Shown piece after piece: positions 22,741-33,289 of a stretch of DNA of 64,000 nt. The position numbers and the translations under genes are program-made. Below the pieces are notes generated by a model. That model had not been told where the DNA came from. It did not search any database and worked only from the letters and a program-made list of their open reading frames with translations. Positions within the stretch are counted from its first letter, which is position 1; every line of letters begins with the position of its first letter. Source of the stretch: Branchiostoma belcheri (taxonomy: Eukaryota; Chordata; Leptocardii; Amphioxiformes; Branchiostomatidae); NCBI RefSeq assembly GCF_001625305.1, contig NW_017804664.1, positions 232,617 through 296,616 of the forward strand, written 5' to 3'.

Positions 22741-23239
22741 GACCCGCAAGATGTTCCAAGAAATCTCGTGACAGCAACACATTTCTACCTGCTATACTTC
22801 GGCACTATATCTCGGCATCACGCGGCACTCTCGCGAGAAAATCCGAGATCAGCTCAAATCACGCGGCAATCTCGCGAGAAACCCCGAGAAAATTCGAGAC
22901 TGTAAAATGAGTAGAATATTTGGATAACGTTACGTGTGTGTAGATTTCTGTCGGAATAAAGTTCAACATTATACCATAATTACTACCAACAAATATGAAC
23001 TTTCATGACACTTCTGTTTTTTCAAGATCTTGTCTTAAAGCTAACACAAAAGGGGTCCACAAACAACCTTGAACCTGAACAGCTACTTAAAACTTTCACC
23101 TCAGCTTGTTTATTCTGGTCCTCTCAATCCTGTAATTCCGCTAAGAGGATTTTAATCTTAAAAGATGAAACGTGAACAGATATTTAAAGTCGTCACCATC
23201 ATTGTGTGACAGCTTTCGGCTCCGCACCTCACTCACACG

Positions 23240-23795
23240 CGATACCAACTTTCAAGCGCTGCGAACTTTCAAGGAAAATAGTTCGAAATCTGATAGCTTT
23301 GATCTGTTGAAAGTAACTAGTTATTACTCTAACTATGGGTTTATCTAGGAAATACGTAAGTTTAGCCGAGTTTGTCTCTTTTATAAGAATACAACAATCC
23401 CAACCTGGCAAGCGACTCTGACTCGATACAGCTGCGAGCTGCGAACTTTCAAGGAAAATAGTTCGAAACCTGATAGCTTTGATCTGTTGAAAGTAACTAG
23501 TTATTACTCTAACTAGGGGTTTAGTTAAGTCAGTTCAGTCCAGTTTGTCTCTTTTTGGCTCCATACCTGTCACACACGCGATACTCGCACAGCTGCGAGC
23601 TGCCAACTTTAAAAGAAAAATAGCCTGAAACCTGATAGCTTTGATCTGTTGAAAGTAACTAGTTATTACTCTAACTTGGGATTTATCTAGGGAACACGCA
23701 AGTTCAGTCCAGTTTGTCTCTTTTACAAGAATACAACAATCACAACATAACAAGCGACTCTGACACCGTGGCCTGTATTGTGTGGCGGATCTCTG
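23240..23795. repeat. Three-unit tandem array (180 and 162 bp)
   Basis: The phrase tgatagctttgatctgttg begins at 23291, 23471 and 23633. The units also share agttattactctaact and ttgtctcttt. Non-coding. Confidence 0.92.
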
Positions 23796-24511
23796 TTCTA
23801 TAAACGACACTCACGCGAGGTGTCAGCTTTGTACCTCACCTATAAATAAACCAGATAACAAGGTCTATTCCTTGAAAAAATAACTGATTTTTATCCAAGC
23901 GACTACATAGACTTTCAGACGGTTAATTTTATCCCTTGGGAAAATAATTAGTCTTACACTAGCAACTAGACAGGTTTTGAGACGGTCAAATGTTTCAAGT
24001 AGCATCCACTACTTTTTGTCAGAGACTTTTTTTTGTCAAAATCTATCCAGTTGCATGAGTAACAGTTTTCTTGTGTATTTCATTAACTGACTTTCATGTC
24101 TAACTTTCATTGCTTAACTATTTGTTACTTTAAACAGGGCGTTAGGTAGGAATCACGTCAGTACAATTGAGTGAATGAGAACATAGCCCAACCGGCGACG
24201 GTATTGTGTAGCATGGCTTCGTTCTAACCGACTTCCCGCTAAAAACTACAAGCTGACAGCTTTTAACTCAAACTCGTATGAGCACATCTAACACACGTCA
24301 AGCCGCTTAAGTACAGGTAGTCACAATGCACAGGTAGCACAGGTAGTTATTACCTGTCGTGACTAATGTATCACCTGGGCGGCAGGTCTCTGATCCTCAC
24401 CTGTATTGCGTAACTGGTCTTTGTTCTGATAAACGTCACACACACCTGCGATAATTTACCTGTCGTTCTGTCAACCCCACCCCAAAAAGGTACACCTATG
24501 TATCTTTTGTT

Positions 24512-24585
24512 CATTCCAACATTTACTAATAATAACAAGACGTGGTGACTGCACACTCGAGTTTTTTTCTTTTATATTGAGTCTT
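24512..24585 (-). mobile_element. SINE 3' end fragment
   Basis: Carries attccaacattta and acgtggtgactgcacactc, the 3' tail of the tRNA-SINE seen complete at 60758. Confidence 0.6.
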
Positions 24586-25111
24586 TTTAAGAAATTATGT
24601 GCCCTTATGACTCCACGTGAGCATGACTGTGCGCGTCTAACAGTTGTTAATCCTTGGAAAGGCACCGCGGCGTGGTTGAAAGTTACACGAAGGCACAGCA
24701 CAGTGACAGACGAATTCACGTGTTCTTAGAAACCGTTTTTTTAAATCTTCCTGAGTCTGTGACAACATCGGACGTTTGCACGTGCTGCCAGAACACGTGT
24801 CACAAGTTCTGGAGTGAAATATTCTGACGTTTTCACGATTTACAAGGAAACGTTTTACCTTTTTGTTGAGTGAAAAAGTTTTCTTAGTGCACGAAACTTT
24901 TCTGGAGTGAAAAATGTTGAGTGATAGGTGGCATGAAGAAAAGTTTTAAACTTTCACGTTTTGAGCCGTTCTGACGTGGAGGTGGAGAAAATATCCAAAG
25001 ACCCGACTCTGAGACATCTTCAGGTGTTTTACGATGTCTTTTTTCTCGGACTGCTCAGTGCTTTCTTCTGAAGACAGCTTCAGCCAACCGTGAGTCTTTT
25101 CATATTCATGT

Positions 25112-25357
25112 ATTTGTTTTTATTCCAACATTTAATCACCAGACGTGGTGACGGCACACTCAAGTTTTTTTCAACTTATATCAATGCCGCCACCAACACA
25201 GGGGACAATACAATACTCATTTTCATCTGAGCGAAGTGAGGAAAGTCGTGTAAATTGTCTTTCCCAACGGCACAAGATCGGTGACATGTCAGGACTCGAA
25301 CCCGGGACCTCTTGGTTCCAAGTCGAGCACTCTGACGCTACGCAACACGGCCCCGGT
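25112..25357 (-). mobile_element. tRNA-derived SINE, near full length
   Basis: On the minus strand: tRNA-like head with B box GGTTCGAGTCC, TGACATGTCAC, the tail region with ggtggcggcat, and the end ...aatgttggaata. It matches 60758-60985 in layout. Confidence 0.88.
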
Positions 25358-25756
25358 CGTATTCATGTATTCTAGACAACTAGACAAGTATAATAATCAG
25401 TGAAGTGTTTTCAAACTCGTATATGTTGATTTGTGGAGGGTGGGGTACGGCGAGGGCGTGTTTGTTGTTTGTTGAGACTTTCTGACACAAACTAAACTAA
25501 GCGTCACGACATCAGAGCTCCAAAGACCGTCAATTCCCCTCTTTCTGTGGGAACACCTACTGTTTATACTATAAGGGCATATGTCTGTTATTGTGATGGG
25601 TGCGTGAAGACGTTAAAAACTTTCTAGCACAAACTAAACTGACCGTCTCACGACACCAAAGCCTCAAAGTTCCACCATGAGTCTGTTTTAAGCCTATATA
25701 ATTCTCTACCTGTCCCACATAACGTTATAGGCAAGTACATGATAGGCTGGTTCATA

Positions 25757-25958
25757 GCAGCCTCCATAGCATGCCAAAAAACTAGGGGTTTGGGGGGTCT
25801 TCAGGGTCTTTGGGAGCTTTTATGTGCTATTTTCTGATCGCATATAGACAACATAGCTGGCCTGGTTGAATTACCCCCGTTTTTTTTAGAACTTGGCTAA
25901 TCAGAAAACAGCCGAAGACCCCCAAACCCCCAGTTCTATAAGCCTGCTACAGAGACTA
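25757..25958. mobile_element. MITE family C with exact 8-bp target duplication
   Basis: Exact ggttcata at 25749-25756 and 25959-25966. The interior is about 90% like 19306-19505 (gggggtcttcagggtcttt, aacatagctggcctgg). Confidence 0.93.
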
Positions 25959-26254
25959 GGTTCATACTCAAACACATACTGTTACTAAGGTGTGTTTCTG
26001 TTATATACACAAATGCAATACTAAATATACAGAAAATTAAAACTTTCTGAGGGTGTGGTTCTATTATTTGTATAACTGGCCACATCTTTAATACAAATGA
26101 CGTCATCTTTTATACCGATGACGTTATGTTCCAGAGCCGTGGTTTCGATGACGTCACGTATCACCTGGTCCCACCTTTTGAGAACAATAGACACTTTCTT
26201 AAACAATAATCCGCGTTTATTCGTACTAGGAACCAAAATGATCGCATAATCACT

Positions 26255-26885
26255 GTGCTTAAGGGTAAAAGGGTTGTTAATACTGAAGTTATCATTCTTG
26301 CTTTCTGACGTAGTTTAGTCCCACCCATCTATACTTATAATAACTGATTAAAAACCCTTTCACTGTTGAGAATAGTGATTTTGTGATTAAGGGTTGTTAA
26401 GGCCGAAATAACAGGGTGGCGTCAAATGGCTAGCATCCTGGCTAGACGTTGTGTATTTAAGAAAGGCACTTTACACGACTTTCCTCACTCCACCCAGGTG
26501 TAAAATGGTACCTGACTTCGGTTGGGGAGGTAAGAGGCAGTAGAAGGAGAGGGATGGGATCTGCCTTCTAGTACCGTGCCCTAGACACAGCGGACTAACA
26601 ACCCACCGTCCTTATGAGACAATCTTACCTTTACCCTGAATACTGAATTTATCACTCCCATGTTCTGACGTAGATGGGTCCCACGCCTGTATGAAAATAA
26701 TGCGCGAAAGACGGTAACTTATTAAAAACCCTTTCACTCAAGAACAATGATTTTGTGATTAAGGGTAGTTAATGCCGAATTAACAGGGTGGCGTCTAGAT
26801 CTGGCGGAGTGGCCCGTAAGACTAGCATTTCTGGCTAGACGCTGTGTCCTTGGGAAAGGCACTTTGTACAGGGTCGTTTTCTGGA
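26255..26885. repeat. 372-bp tandem duplication containing SINE-like sequence
   Basis: The phrase aacagggtggcgtc occurs at 26411 and 26783; aaaccctttcact and gattttgtgattaagggt are also shared. Each unit ends with a tRNA-SINE-like gaaaggcacttt. The first carries a tail (gtacctgacttcggttgg) missing from the second. Confidence 0.8.
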
Positions 26886-27389
26886 CGTACACTGTCAGAC
26901 CACACACATCTTCTATATGTAATCCAGTACAGACTGTACCGGTGTTGGATAATCACTCCCTGTCTCAGATTATTGACCGGTGATTAATTGGATAATCACC
27001 ACCCGTGTGTCGCCTGCTCACGGTCACTGTTGGTTATGTGAGAACCAGACTAAGTTTGTTAAATTGTTTAAAGTGACCCTAAAGACTGCAGGAGAAGTAC
27101 AGGTTTATCAGCTGTTTTTCGGCGTAGAATGTTAAGAAGAACAGAAAAACCGAGAAGGGTGGGGAAAACTGGTTGTCAGATCTTCTGTGTTGCCCCACAG
27201 GTGAAATATTCAGACTAATAATCATAAAGATGACGATCATGATTGTACATTTCAATTTCAATTTCAATTTTATTAAGAACAGTCTACATAGCAGGGGTAC
27301 GTAGTACTCCTGAATTGTGTGGACTTTACATAAGTATAGAAATGCACAAGACAATTACATACAGAAGTGGGACATGAAACACTAGAACA

Positions 27390-28904
27390 CTAGGTCTGCG
27401 TTTGGCTATTGTACAATCTGATTGTGCAGTGGAGGAACGAGTTGTACAGTCTGTTTGTCCGTGCCTTGGGCACCGTGATTTCTCCAGAGTTCCTTAAACA
27501 CCTCCCTGTGCTCTCCGACCTGGCTCCCGGTACCAAATCATGTAGTGGGTGGTCAGGGCTGAGCATGCGCTTGAACAACTTGACAGCCGCAAGTTCCCGT
27601 CTTTCTCGGAGTGTAGGGAGGTCGGGAACATTCCTCCTTCCCCCCAGAGAGATGATCTTCAAGGCTCTCCTCTGCACTCTCTCGAGAGACAGTTCCTGTT
27701 TCTTACTACAACCCACTAGGATCACGTGGCCGTACTCCAGCACAGGCCTAACAAGGGCTGTGTACAACTGGATGAGGTCAGAAACACTCATTCCTTGTTT
27801 GGTGAGTAGTCGAAGGAAGTGTAGCCTCCGTGAGGCTTTCATCACCATCGAGTTGACCTGCTCGTCAAAGGTAAGACCTTTATCTAAGATAAAACCTAGA
27901 CCTTTTGCTGAGTCAACGACTGGCACTGGTTCTCCCCCAAGGGTCAATGTAGGTGGCACGGGAACACTTCTGCAAAAACAGATCTGGAGCAGTTGGCTCT
28001 TCTTGCCATTCAAAGTCATCTTCTGTTCACAAGCCCAAGAGTCAAGGTTGGATGACTCCTCCTCAACTGACCTATCGTCGTTCGCCTTAAGTGCCAAGAT
28101 GGTTCTCGACAAAGTGATGTCATCCGCGTAACCGACGTTCATGGTGTCTGGGTGGACTGTTCTACGGGTACTCATGAACAGCAGAAACAAGTACGGGGAA
28201 ATAACTCCGCCTTGGGGTACACCGGATGTCAAAGTGCGCCAGGAGCTCGTTTCCCCAGAAGCCACTACTCTCTGCTGTCTGTCTGTCAAGTAGTTATGAA
28301 TCCAAGCCACCATTCTGGAGCTGACCTGGAGGTCGATCACAGCCTGGAGGAGCAGAGCATGGTCCACGCGGTCGAACGCTTTGCTCATGTCCGCAAATAC
28401 CGCACGTATCACGGTTGGCTTTCTGGAGTCCAATGCAGTCAACCAGGTGTGCACCATGCGCACTAGGGCGATTGTTGTTGACGACCCCTGCATGTACGCG
28501 TATTGGTCCTTGATGACTGTACGTAATGAGGGAAGTAGCCTTTTCAGGACACACTTCTCTAACAGTTTTGCAAGGACTGACAGAAGTGACACCGGTCTCA
28601 TGTTGGAAACGTCCGAAGAACCAGCAGACTTGGGCACTGGGACGACATTTGCGGACTTCCAGATTACTGGTACTGTGCCCTCACTGTAAGAGGCATTGAA
28701 CACATGTGTGATTACTGGTGCCAGGTCCTCAGCGAATTCCTTCAGAACCCAATTGGGGAGATTATCTGGCCCGCACGACTTCCTGGTGTTAATGGCTTTC
28801 AGGAGAACCTTGACTTCTCCAATGGTGCACAGGTCCGGGCCTGGTGCAGTGAGAGGGAGTGGGGAACATGTGTAGACACTGGCTTTGACACCAGGCCTCT
28901 GCAA
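27390..28904 (-). CDS. LINE reverse transcriptase region of ORF2
   Basis: 504 residues with reverse transcriptase motifs in order: SCGPDNLPNWVLK, NMRPVSLLSVLAKLLE, FADMSKAFDRVDH (motif A), LTSGVPQGGVISPYLF, GYADDITL (YADD active site), LGFILD and LYTALVRPVLEYG. It ends with the RLYNSFLHCTIRLYNS tail typical of CR1-like elements. The frame is shifted by one base relative to the endonuclease frame; the exact shift site cannot be placed by eye. Confidence 0.93.
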   Translation of the reverse strand: MQRPGVKASVYTCSPLPLTAPGPDLCTIGEVKVLLKAINTRKSCGPDNLPNWVLKEFAEDLAPVITHVFNASYSEGTVPVIWKSANVVPVPKSAGSSDVSNMRPVSLLSVLAKLLEKCVLKRLLPSLRTVIKDQYAYMQGSSTTIALVRMVHTWLTALDSRKPTVIRAVFADMSKAFDRVDHALLLQAVIDLQVSSRMVAWIHNYLTDRQQRVVASGETSSWRTLTSGVPQGGVISPYLFLLFMSTRRTVHPDTMNVGYADDITLSRTILALKANDDRSVEEESSNLDSWACEQKMTLNGKKSQLLQICFCRSVPVPPTLTLGGEPVPVVDSAKGLGFILDKGLTFDEQVNSMVMKASRRLHFLRLLTKQGMSVSDLIQLYTALVRPVLEYGHVILVGCSKKQELSLERVQRRALKIISLGGRRNVPDLPTLRERRELAAVKLFKRMLSPDHPLHDLVPGARSESTGRCLRNSGEITVPKARTNRLYNSFLHCTIRLYNSQTQT

Positions 28905-30288
28905 AATGTTGACTTATCTTCTCAGCTGCCTGACCATCCCCTTGCTCATGTGTGGTAACCCGTGTGCTCGTCGCATGTGATCTTCCCAGTTCTTTGTTAA
29001 TGCATGACCACCATTTGTGAGGGCTCTCGCTCTTGAGGTGTTGTATGTGGTTACGGTAATGCCAATTCTTGGCCTGTCTGACCACAGTCTTTGCCCTGTT
29101 TCTGAGACTCCTCCACAAAGGTGACTTTCCGTGTCGCTTGAACTCAGCTTGCCTGCTTGTAATGACGCTATGTACCCTTTGAGTAATCCAGATCTTATCA
29201 TTTGTCAGTACAGTCTTAATCCTGACAGGGAAGTGGGAGTCCACAAGGGACATGAGAATAGAGTAGAACATAGCAACCTTCTCGTCCACAGAGCTAGACT
29301 CAAACACCGCAGACCAGTTCTGAGTGGCTAGGGCCACACCAAAGTCCGTCTTCTTGGAGTATTTGATCACACGACGGGGGAGTTTAACAGATGACTGCTT
29401 TGCCACTTGCACTCCAGACTGAAGTAGGACACAAGCATGGTCACTGTTCCCAATAGGTGGGATGATTCGCGGTTCGGAGTAGTGTTGAGCAAGGTTAGTT
29501 AAAATAATGTCCAGGGTAGCTGAGCCCCTCGTTGGCTGTTTGACTATCTGCTTTAGTGCGGGGTATGCCGCCACTAACGGCCGCAGAGGAAGACCATTGA
29601 AATCCCCACACAGCAGAATGCCAGCTTGGGGTTGACGACTACATATATGATCGAGTGTAGTGATGAGGTGATTAGTCAACTCTTTAATCCCATCCGTGTT
29701 GTTTCTACTCGGAGGATGGTACACTACCCCCAGAATGAGCACTGGAACAGTTCTAGGGAGCCAATGAGGACGTAGTTGGACCCACATCACTTCAAGTTCA
29801 TTACATTCAAGATCTAGAAGCCTACGAGCAGGGATGTCTTCTAAGACGAATGTTGCCAGACCACCCCCTCTCTGTCCCTGCCTATCCCTTCTGAACATTT
29901 GGAAACCAGACAAAGACATAACATTGTCAGGGATGTCACAGTTTGCCCAAGTTTCAGTGATACATGCAATTTGTACAGAGTAGCTCTCTAAACTGGCTTC
30001 TAGTTCAAACTTCTTGTTCATAAAAGATCTTACATTTGACAAGATTAGTGTAGGTAACGACTTACATCTCACATTCGTGCTGTTATTGTGGGTGGAATTT
30101 TCAGGGACGACTGATCTAAGAACACGGTCCCTTCTGGACTCGGTTATACCATTTCTGTTCGCTAGGCCTACAATTGTTTTAATCCGACAGTGTTTCTCTT
30201 TTCTTTTCACACCACCCCGTTTACCTCTACGACTCCTCTTAATTGGGACGGTGGTTCCTATAAATCTAACACCGGCGGGAAAACACAT
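28789..30288 (-). CDS. LINE apurinic-type endonuclease region of ORF2
   Basis: 499 residues. A basic N-terminus (KRSRRGKRGGVKRKEK) precedes an exonuclease-endonuclease-phosphatase fold with ITETW, RRDRQGQRGGGLA, LCGDFNGLPLR and the catalytic GNSDH. The C-terminal part (KWWSCINKELG) leads into the reverse transcriptase, which continues in another frame from about 28.9 kb. This is a transposon protein, not a host gene. Confidence 0.92.
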   Translation of the reverse strand: MCFPAGVRFIGTTVPIKRSRRGKRGGVKRKEKHCRIKTIVGLANRNGITESRRDRVLRSVVPENSTHNNSTNVRCKSLPTLILSNVRSFMNKKFELEASLESYSVQIACITETWANCDIPDNVMSLSGFQMFRRDRQGQRGGGLATFVLEDIPARRLLDLECNELEVMWVQLRPHWLPRTVPVLILGVVYHPPSRNNTDGIKELTNHLITTLDHICSRQPQAGILLCGDFNGLPLRPLVAAYPALKQIVKQPTRGSATLDIILTNLAQHYSEPRIIPPIGNSDHACVLLQSGVQVAKQSSVKLPRRVIKYSKKTDFGVALATQNWSAVFESSSVDEKVAMFYSILMSLVDSHFPVRIKTVLTNDKIWITQRVHSVITSRQAEFKRHGKSPLWRSLRNRAKTVVRQAKNWHYRNHIQHLKSESPHKWWSCINKELGRSHATSTRVTTHEQGDGQAAEKISQHFAEAWCQSQCLHMFPTPSHCTRPGPVHHWRSQGSPESH

Positions 30289-30837
30289 TGCTGCAACGTA
30301 GGCAAGAACCTTGAGGACAACAGGTCACACTGTCAATGTGAAATTTCAGTGTACGACAGCAAAAGCAGACTACACAAATCCTACCTAAGGTTACAACACT
30401 TAACTTATAACATATCAGCAGCAGCCGCTGACCCGGCGCTCACTATTTACAATCATAGTCACATGAGCCTTACCCTAGAACTGGCAAGTAAAACTACAAA
30501 TAAGTTAACCCTAACCTTATACATAGATCATAAATACACAGCAATTTATATAGAATATTAAAGCTAACAGAGAGGCATCAGGGGTTTGGAAGAATGGCGC
30601 CCTCCCCACCTACTATCGTAATGACAAGTGGGGACATGTACAAAAGCCAAATACAGCTATTGCACTAAAACATCAGCAAACTACCCCCCAAATTTGTTCT
30701 ATGCACTGAAAACAAATATGCTATCATATAAAAGTATGTGGATAATCAAATTAGTAGCAGATTTTGACAGATTAAAATCCTACCCTCTTACACTGGTATA
30801 AAAAGCAGCCATCTTCCTGACCCCTGACCCCGATACA

Positions 30838-31088
30838 TGATAATCATCTCTCCGATAATGACTTGCCCCGTTACTAACTACACTAACACCTCTCACCCCG
30901 GGGTGTCTGCTAGGAGAACACAAAACCGAGAGGACTGGGGAAAACTGGTTGTCAGATCTTCTGTGTTGCCCCGACGGTCGAATAATCAGACTAATAATCA
31001 TATAAATAACGATCATCTCTTCCATAATGACTTGTCCTGTTAGTAACTACACTAACACCTCTCACCCCGGGGTGTCTACTGAACGTCC
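30838..31088. repeat. 172-bp tandem duplication flanking the LINE
   Basis: The phrases taatgacttg and actacactaacacctctcac plus cccggggtgtct occur at about 30857 and 31025. The middle part (gggaaaactggttgtcagatc) is also present left of the LINE at about 27160. Confidence 0.88.
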
Positions 31089-31089
31089 C

Positions 31090-32670
31090 GCTAGTTTTAC
31101 GTCATCTCTGTTCGGTGGCAAACCTAAAATTCCCCGTCTGATCTCTGTTCTGTGGTGAACGTGAGTTTTCCTGTCACTATACCCCGCCTTGACGAAGGTT
31201 AGACATCCATGTAAACAATACTCATAGGACATTCAAACTCTACTACTGGATAAATTAGGGTGGAGTTGACAGTTAAATGGAGGTCCCGTGTTTGGGAGAG
31301 CCACACCCCACGCACGTTAAGGAACCCATCGCACTTATCAAAAAGAGTAGGGGACCTTCCCGTGAGTGGTTCAAACCTTACAGTCTGGTCTCGGGGTTGA
31401 CATCTTGAAGAGGTGATAGTCACTTGTTATGTCAATCCTTCCACAAATGTGGTAAATATTCATAAATTGAAATAAAAAAAAAGAGTGAGGCTGAAGAAGA
31501 GCGGTGGATGTCACTCGAAACGTCCGGAAGTTGTCTCCGTAATTTAACCAGTAGTAGAGTTTGGATGTCCTATGAGTGATTCCCGAGTGTTTATACAGAT
31601 GACAGGCATTAGTTAGAACACGCACCATGACGTCACAGAAACGTCATCAGTTCGGATCATCACTGGAAACAACCGCAGACAAAACATGAAAGTTTTACGG
31701 AAAAGGGAAAGTCTGGTCTTAAGGCAGAAGACCGAACTTAAGTTAGACCGGTTTAGTATACTCTTTACTCTACCGGTACAATACAATAATAGTTAAATAA
31801 CAGACAACTACTGTCTGGAAAAAAAACTTAATTATACTTTTACTACTACGCTAGCTATTATGAGGTTTGACTTCTTTTTTGAAGGCAGTGGATAATGAAT
31901 AGTTCCACATTCTTCATAATTAGTGGGTTTTGTGATCTTAGTAGAATCTGAGAGTAAGAACCCTAAAAGACGACACGGATCCATATAGGTCTGAGAGAAT
32001 AATGTACAGCAAAAAAAAAAAAAAACACGCCTCATGACCAGGAATGTACAAACCACCCAGAGGTAAAAATGCGTCAAGTTCAAAGACATGTTTGCGGTGT
32101 GAACTTGGAATGTCCGACATACGAGGATTAGTAAGGCCAGACGATATGGCAGCCGCGGGATGGGTACACTAGCAGTGAGTCAAACGGGGAAACCCCAGTT
32201 AGTCACCCCCCCCCCCCTCACACAGAACACACACAGACTTCCCGTAGCCGGGGGGTTTGGGGGTCCAGAAGGCTGAAAGGTTCCCTTTTATGTTTTTATC
32301 TAAAGGTCCAAAATTTTTCTTAAAAAGGTTGACTAATATGAATTACTAGCAGGGCTGGAATCCTAGAAAAAAAACTGCTCACTTTGTCATTGAATAAAAG
32401 TTTATCTCTGATTTTTCCTTTGAATTTCTCTCAAAAATGTAGGAAATGCCATTTCTGAGAAGGTTCGATTTTCAAAATTTTCCGTTGGAGCCTAGTGAGA
32501 AAAGTGGGGGAAACCCCAGCTCCCCTCCCCACACAACACACACACACATACACAAAACAAACACATCTAGTCAGACATCCTCCGCAATTCTGCCTGCCAA
32601 GATCCAAGAAACCTGAGAAACTAAACAAGAAGGTTCAACCCAAGTTCGCCTGTAGCACATTAAGAAACTT
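31090..32670. other. Intergenic stretch, repeat debris
   Basis: A hammerhead-like core lies at 31491-31520 (plus strand) and a CRE at 31628-31635. C- and A-homopolymer runs occur at 32010 and 32206. No gene recognised. Confidence 0.45.
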
Positions 32671-32673
32671 AAG

Positions 32674-32848
32674 AGGGCCTGCATGGAGGGGGGGGGGGGT
32701 AGTGATGACGAATTACGCAAAATTTTCGCCGCCGATTACGAATTCTAAGAGCTGATTACGACTTTACGATTTGCTCCTAATGTACTAGTACGAATTACGT
32801 TGATTTTTGGGGAGGCTGCCTACGGATGACGAAGACTAAAAAGGCCTT
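32674..32848 (+). mobile_element. MITE family F
   Basis: From agggcctgcatgg(g)n through tagtgatgacgaattacgc and attacgttgatttttg to aaaaaggcctt. Reverse-oriented relative to 43924-44138. Confidence 0.8.
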
Positions 32849-33074
32849 ATGAAAAGGACATGCAGACCCTCACTAAAGTCACGCTCGCCTGAAACAAGAC
32901 GCTTCTTAAGTTACAAGTATTCTCAGACACTGACGTCAAGGTCATCCCGGCAGCCAGACTTGACCTTGACTCACCGCCATGTTTGTTTTTCCCGCCCCGG
33001 GGCGTGTCGGGAGTTTTCATCCTCCCAAGTTTAACGGTTTCTTCTGTAGTTTTCACCGCTTCCTCCTCCAAAAG

Positions 33075-33284
33075 TAGCCTCTACCAGGCTTCGGGAGGCG
33101 GCTGGGAAGAGTAGAAATCGGCTAAAATAGATAGATAACATGCCGGGGGAGTTGGCCTGCTGGAGAGAACATTTTGGGTGCAGAAGACTGTACTCTCTAC
33201 TGGACCAACTCCCTCTGCATGTTATCTCTCTATTTGGCCGATTTCTACTCTTCCCAGCCGCCTCCCGAAGCCTGGTAGAGGCTA
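33075..33284. mobile_element. MITE family A, complete palindrome
   Basis: Left tagcctctaccaggcttcgg, right gaagcctggtagaggcta. Flanks ctccaaaa and ctcccaat are only partly alike, so the target duplication has decayed or is absent. Confidence 0.85.
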
Positions 33285-33289
33285 CTCCC

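Larger units (their letters stand above)
27245..30835 (-). mobile_element. CR1/jockey-group LINE, nearly complete
   Basis: About 3.6 kb on the minus strand: a leader of ~550 bp, then an endonuclease and reverse transcriptase region (two overlapping frames separated by one frameshift near 28.9 kb), then a 3' end of TTGAAA-type repeats (ttgaaattgaaattgaaa). No ORF1 is visible. Boundaries come from the flanks: sequence on the left (27131-27243) continues the local repeat found at 30905-31035 on the right. A target duplication is not certain (gatcatgat and gatacatgat are candidates). All catalytic motifs are retained, so insertion looks recent. Confidence 0.9.

Noticed and set aside
27409-28958. 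Plus-strand open frames opposite the LINE (for example 27409-28131)
   Set aside because: Antisense shadows of the reverse transcriptase; no recognisable motifs.
32240-32300. Third MITE family C copy
   Set aside because: Only the gtagccgggggg-ttggggg part resembles the family; no matching right end seen.
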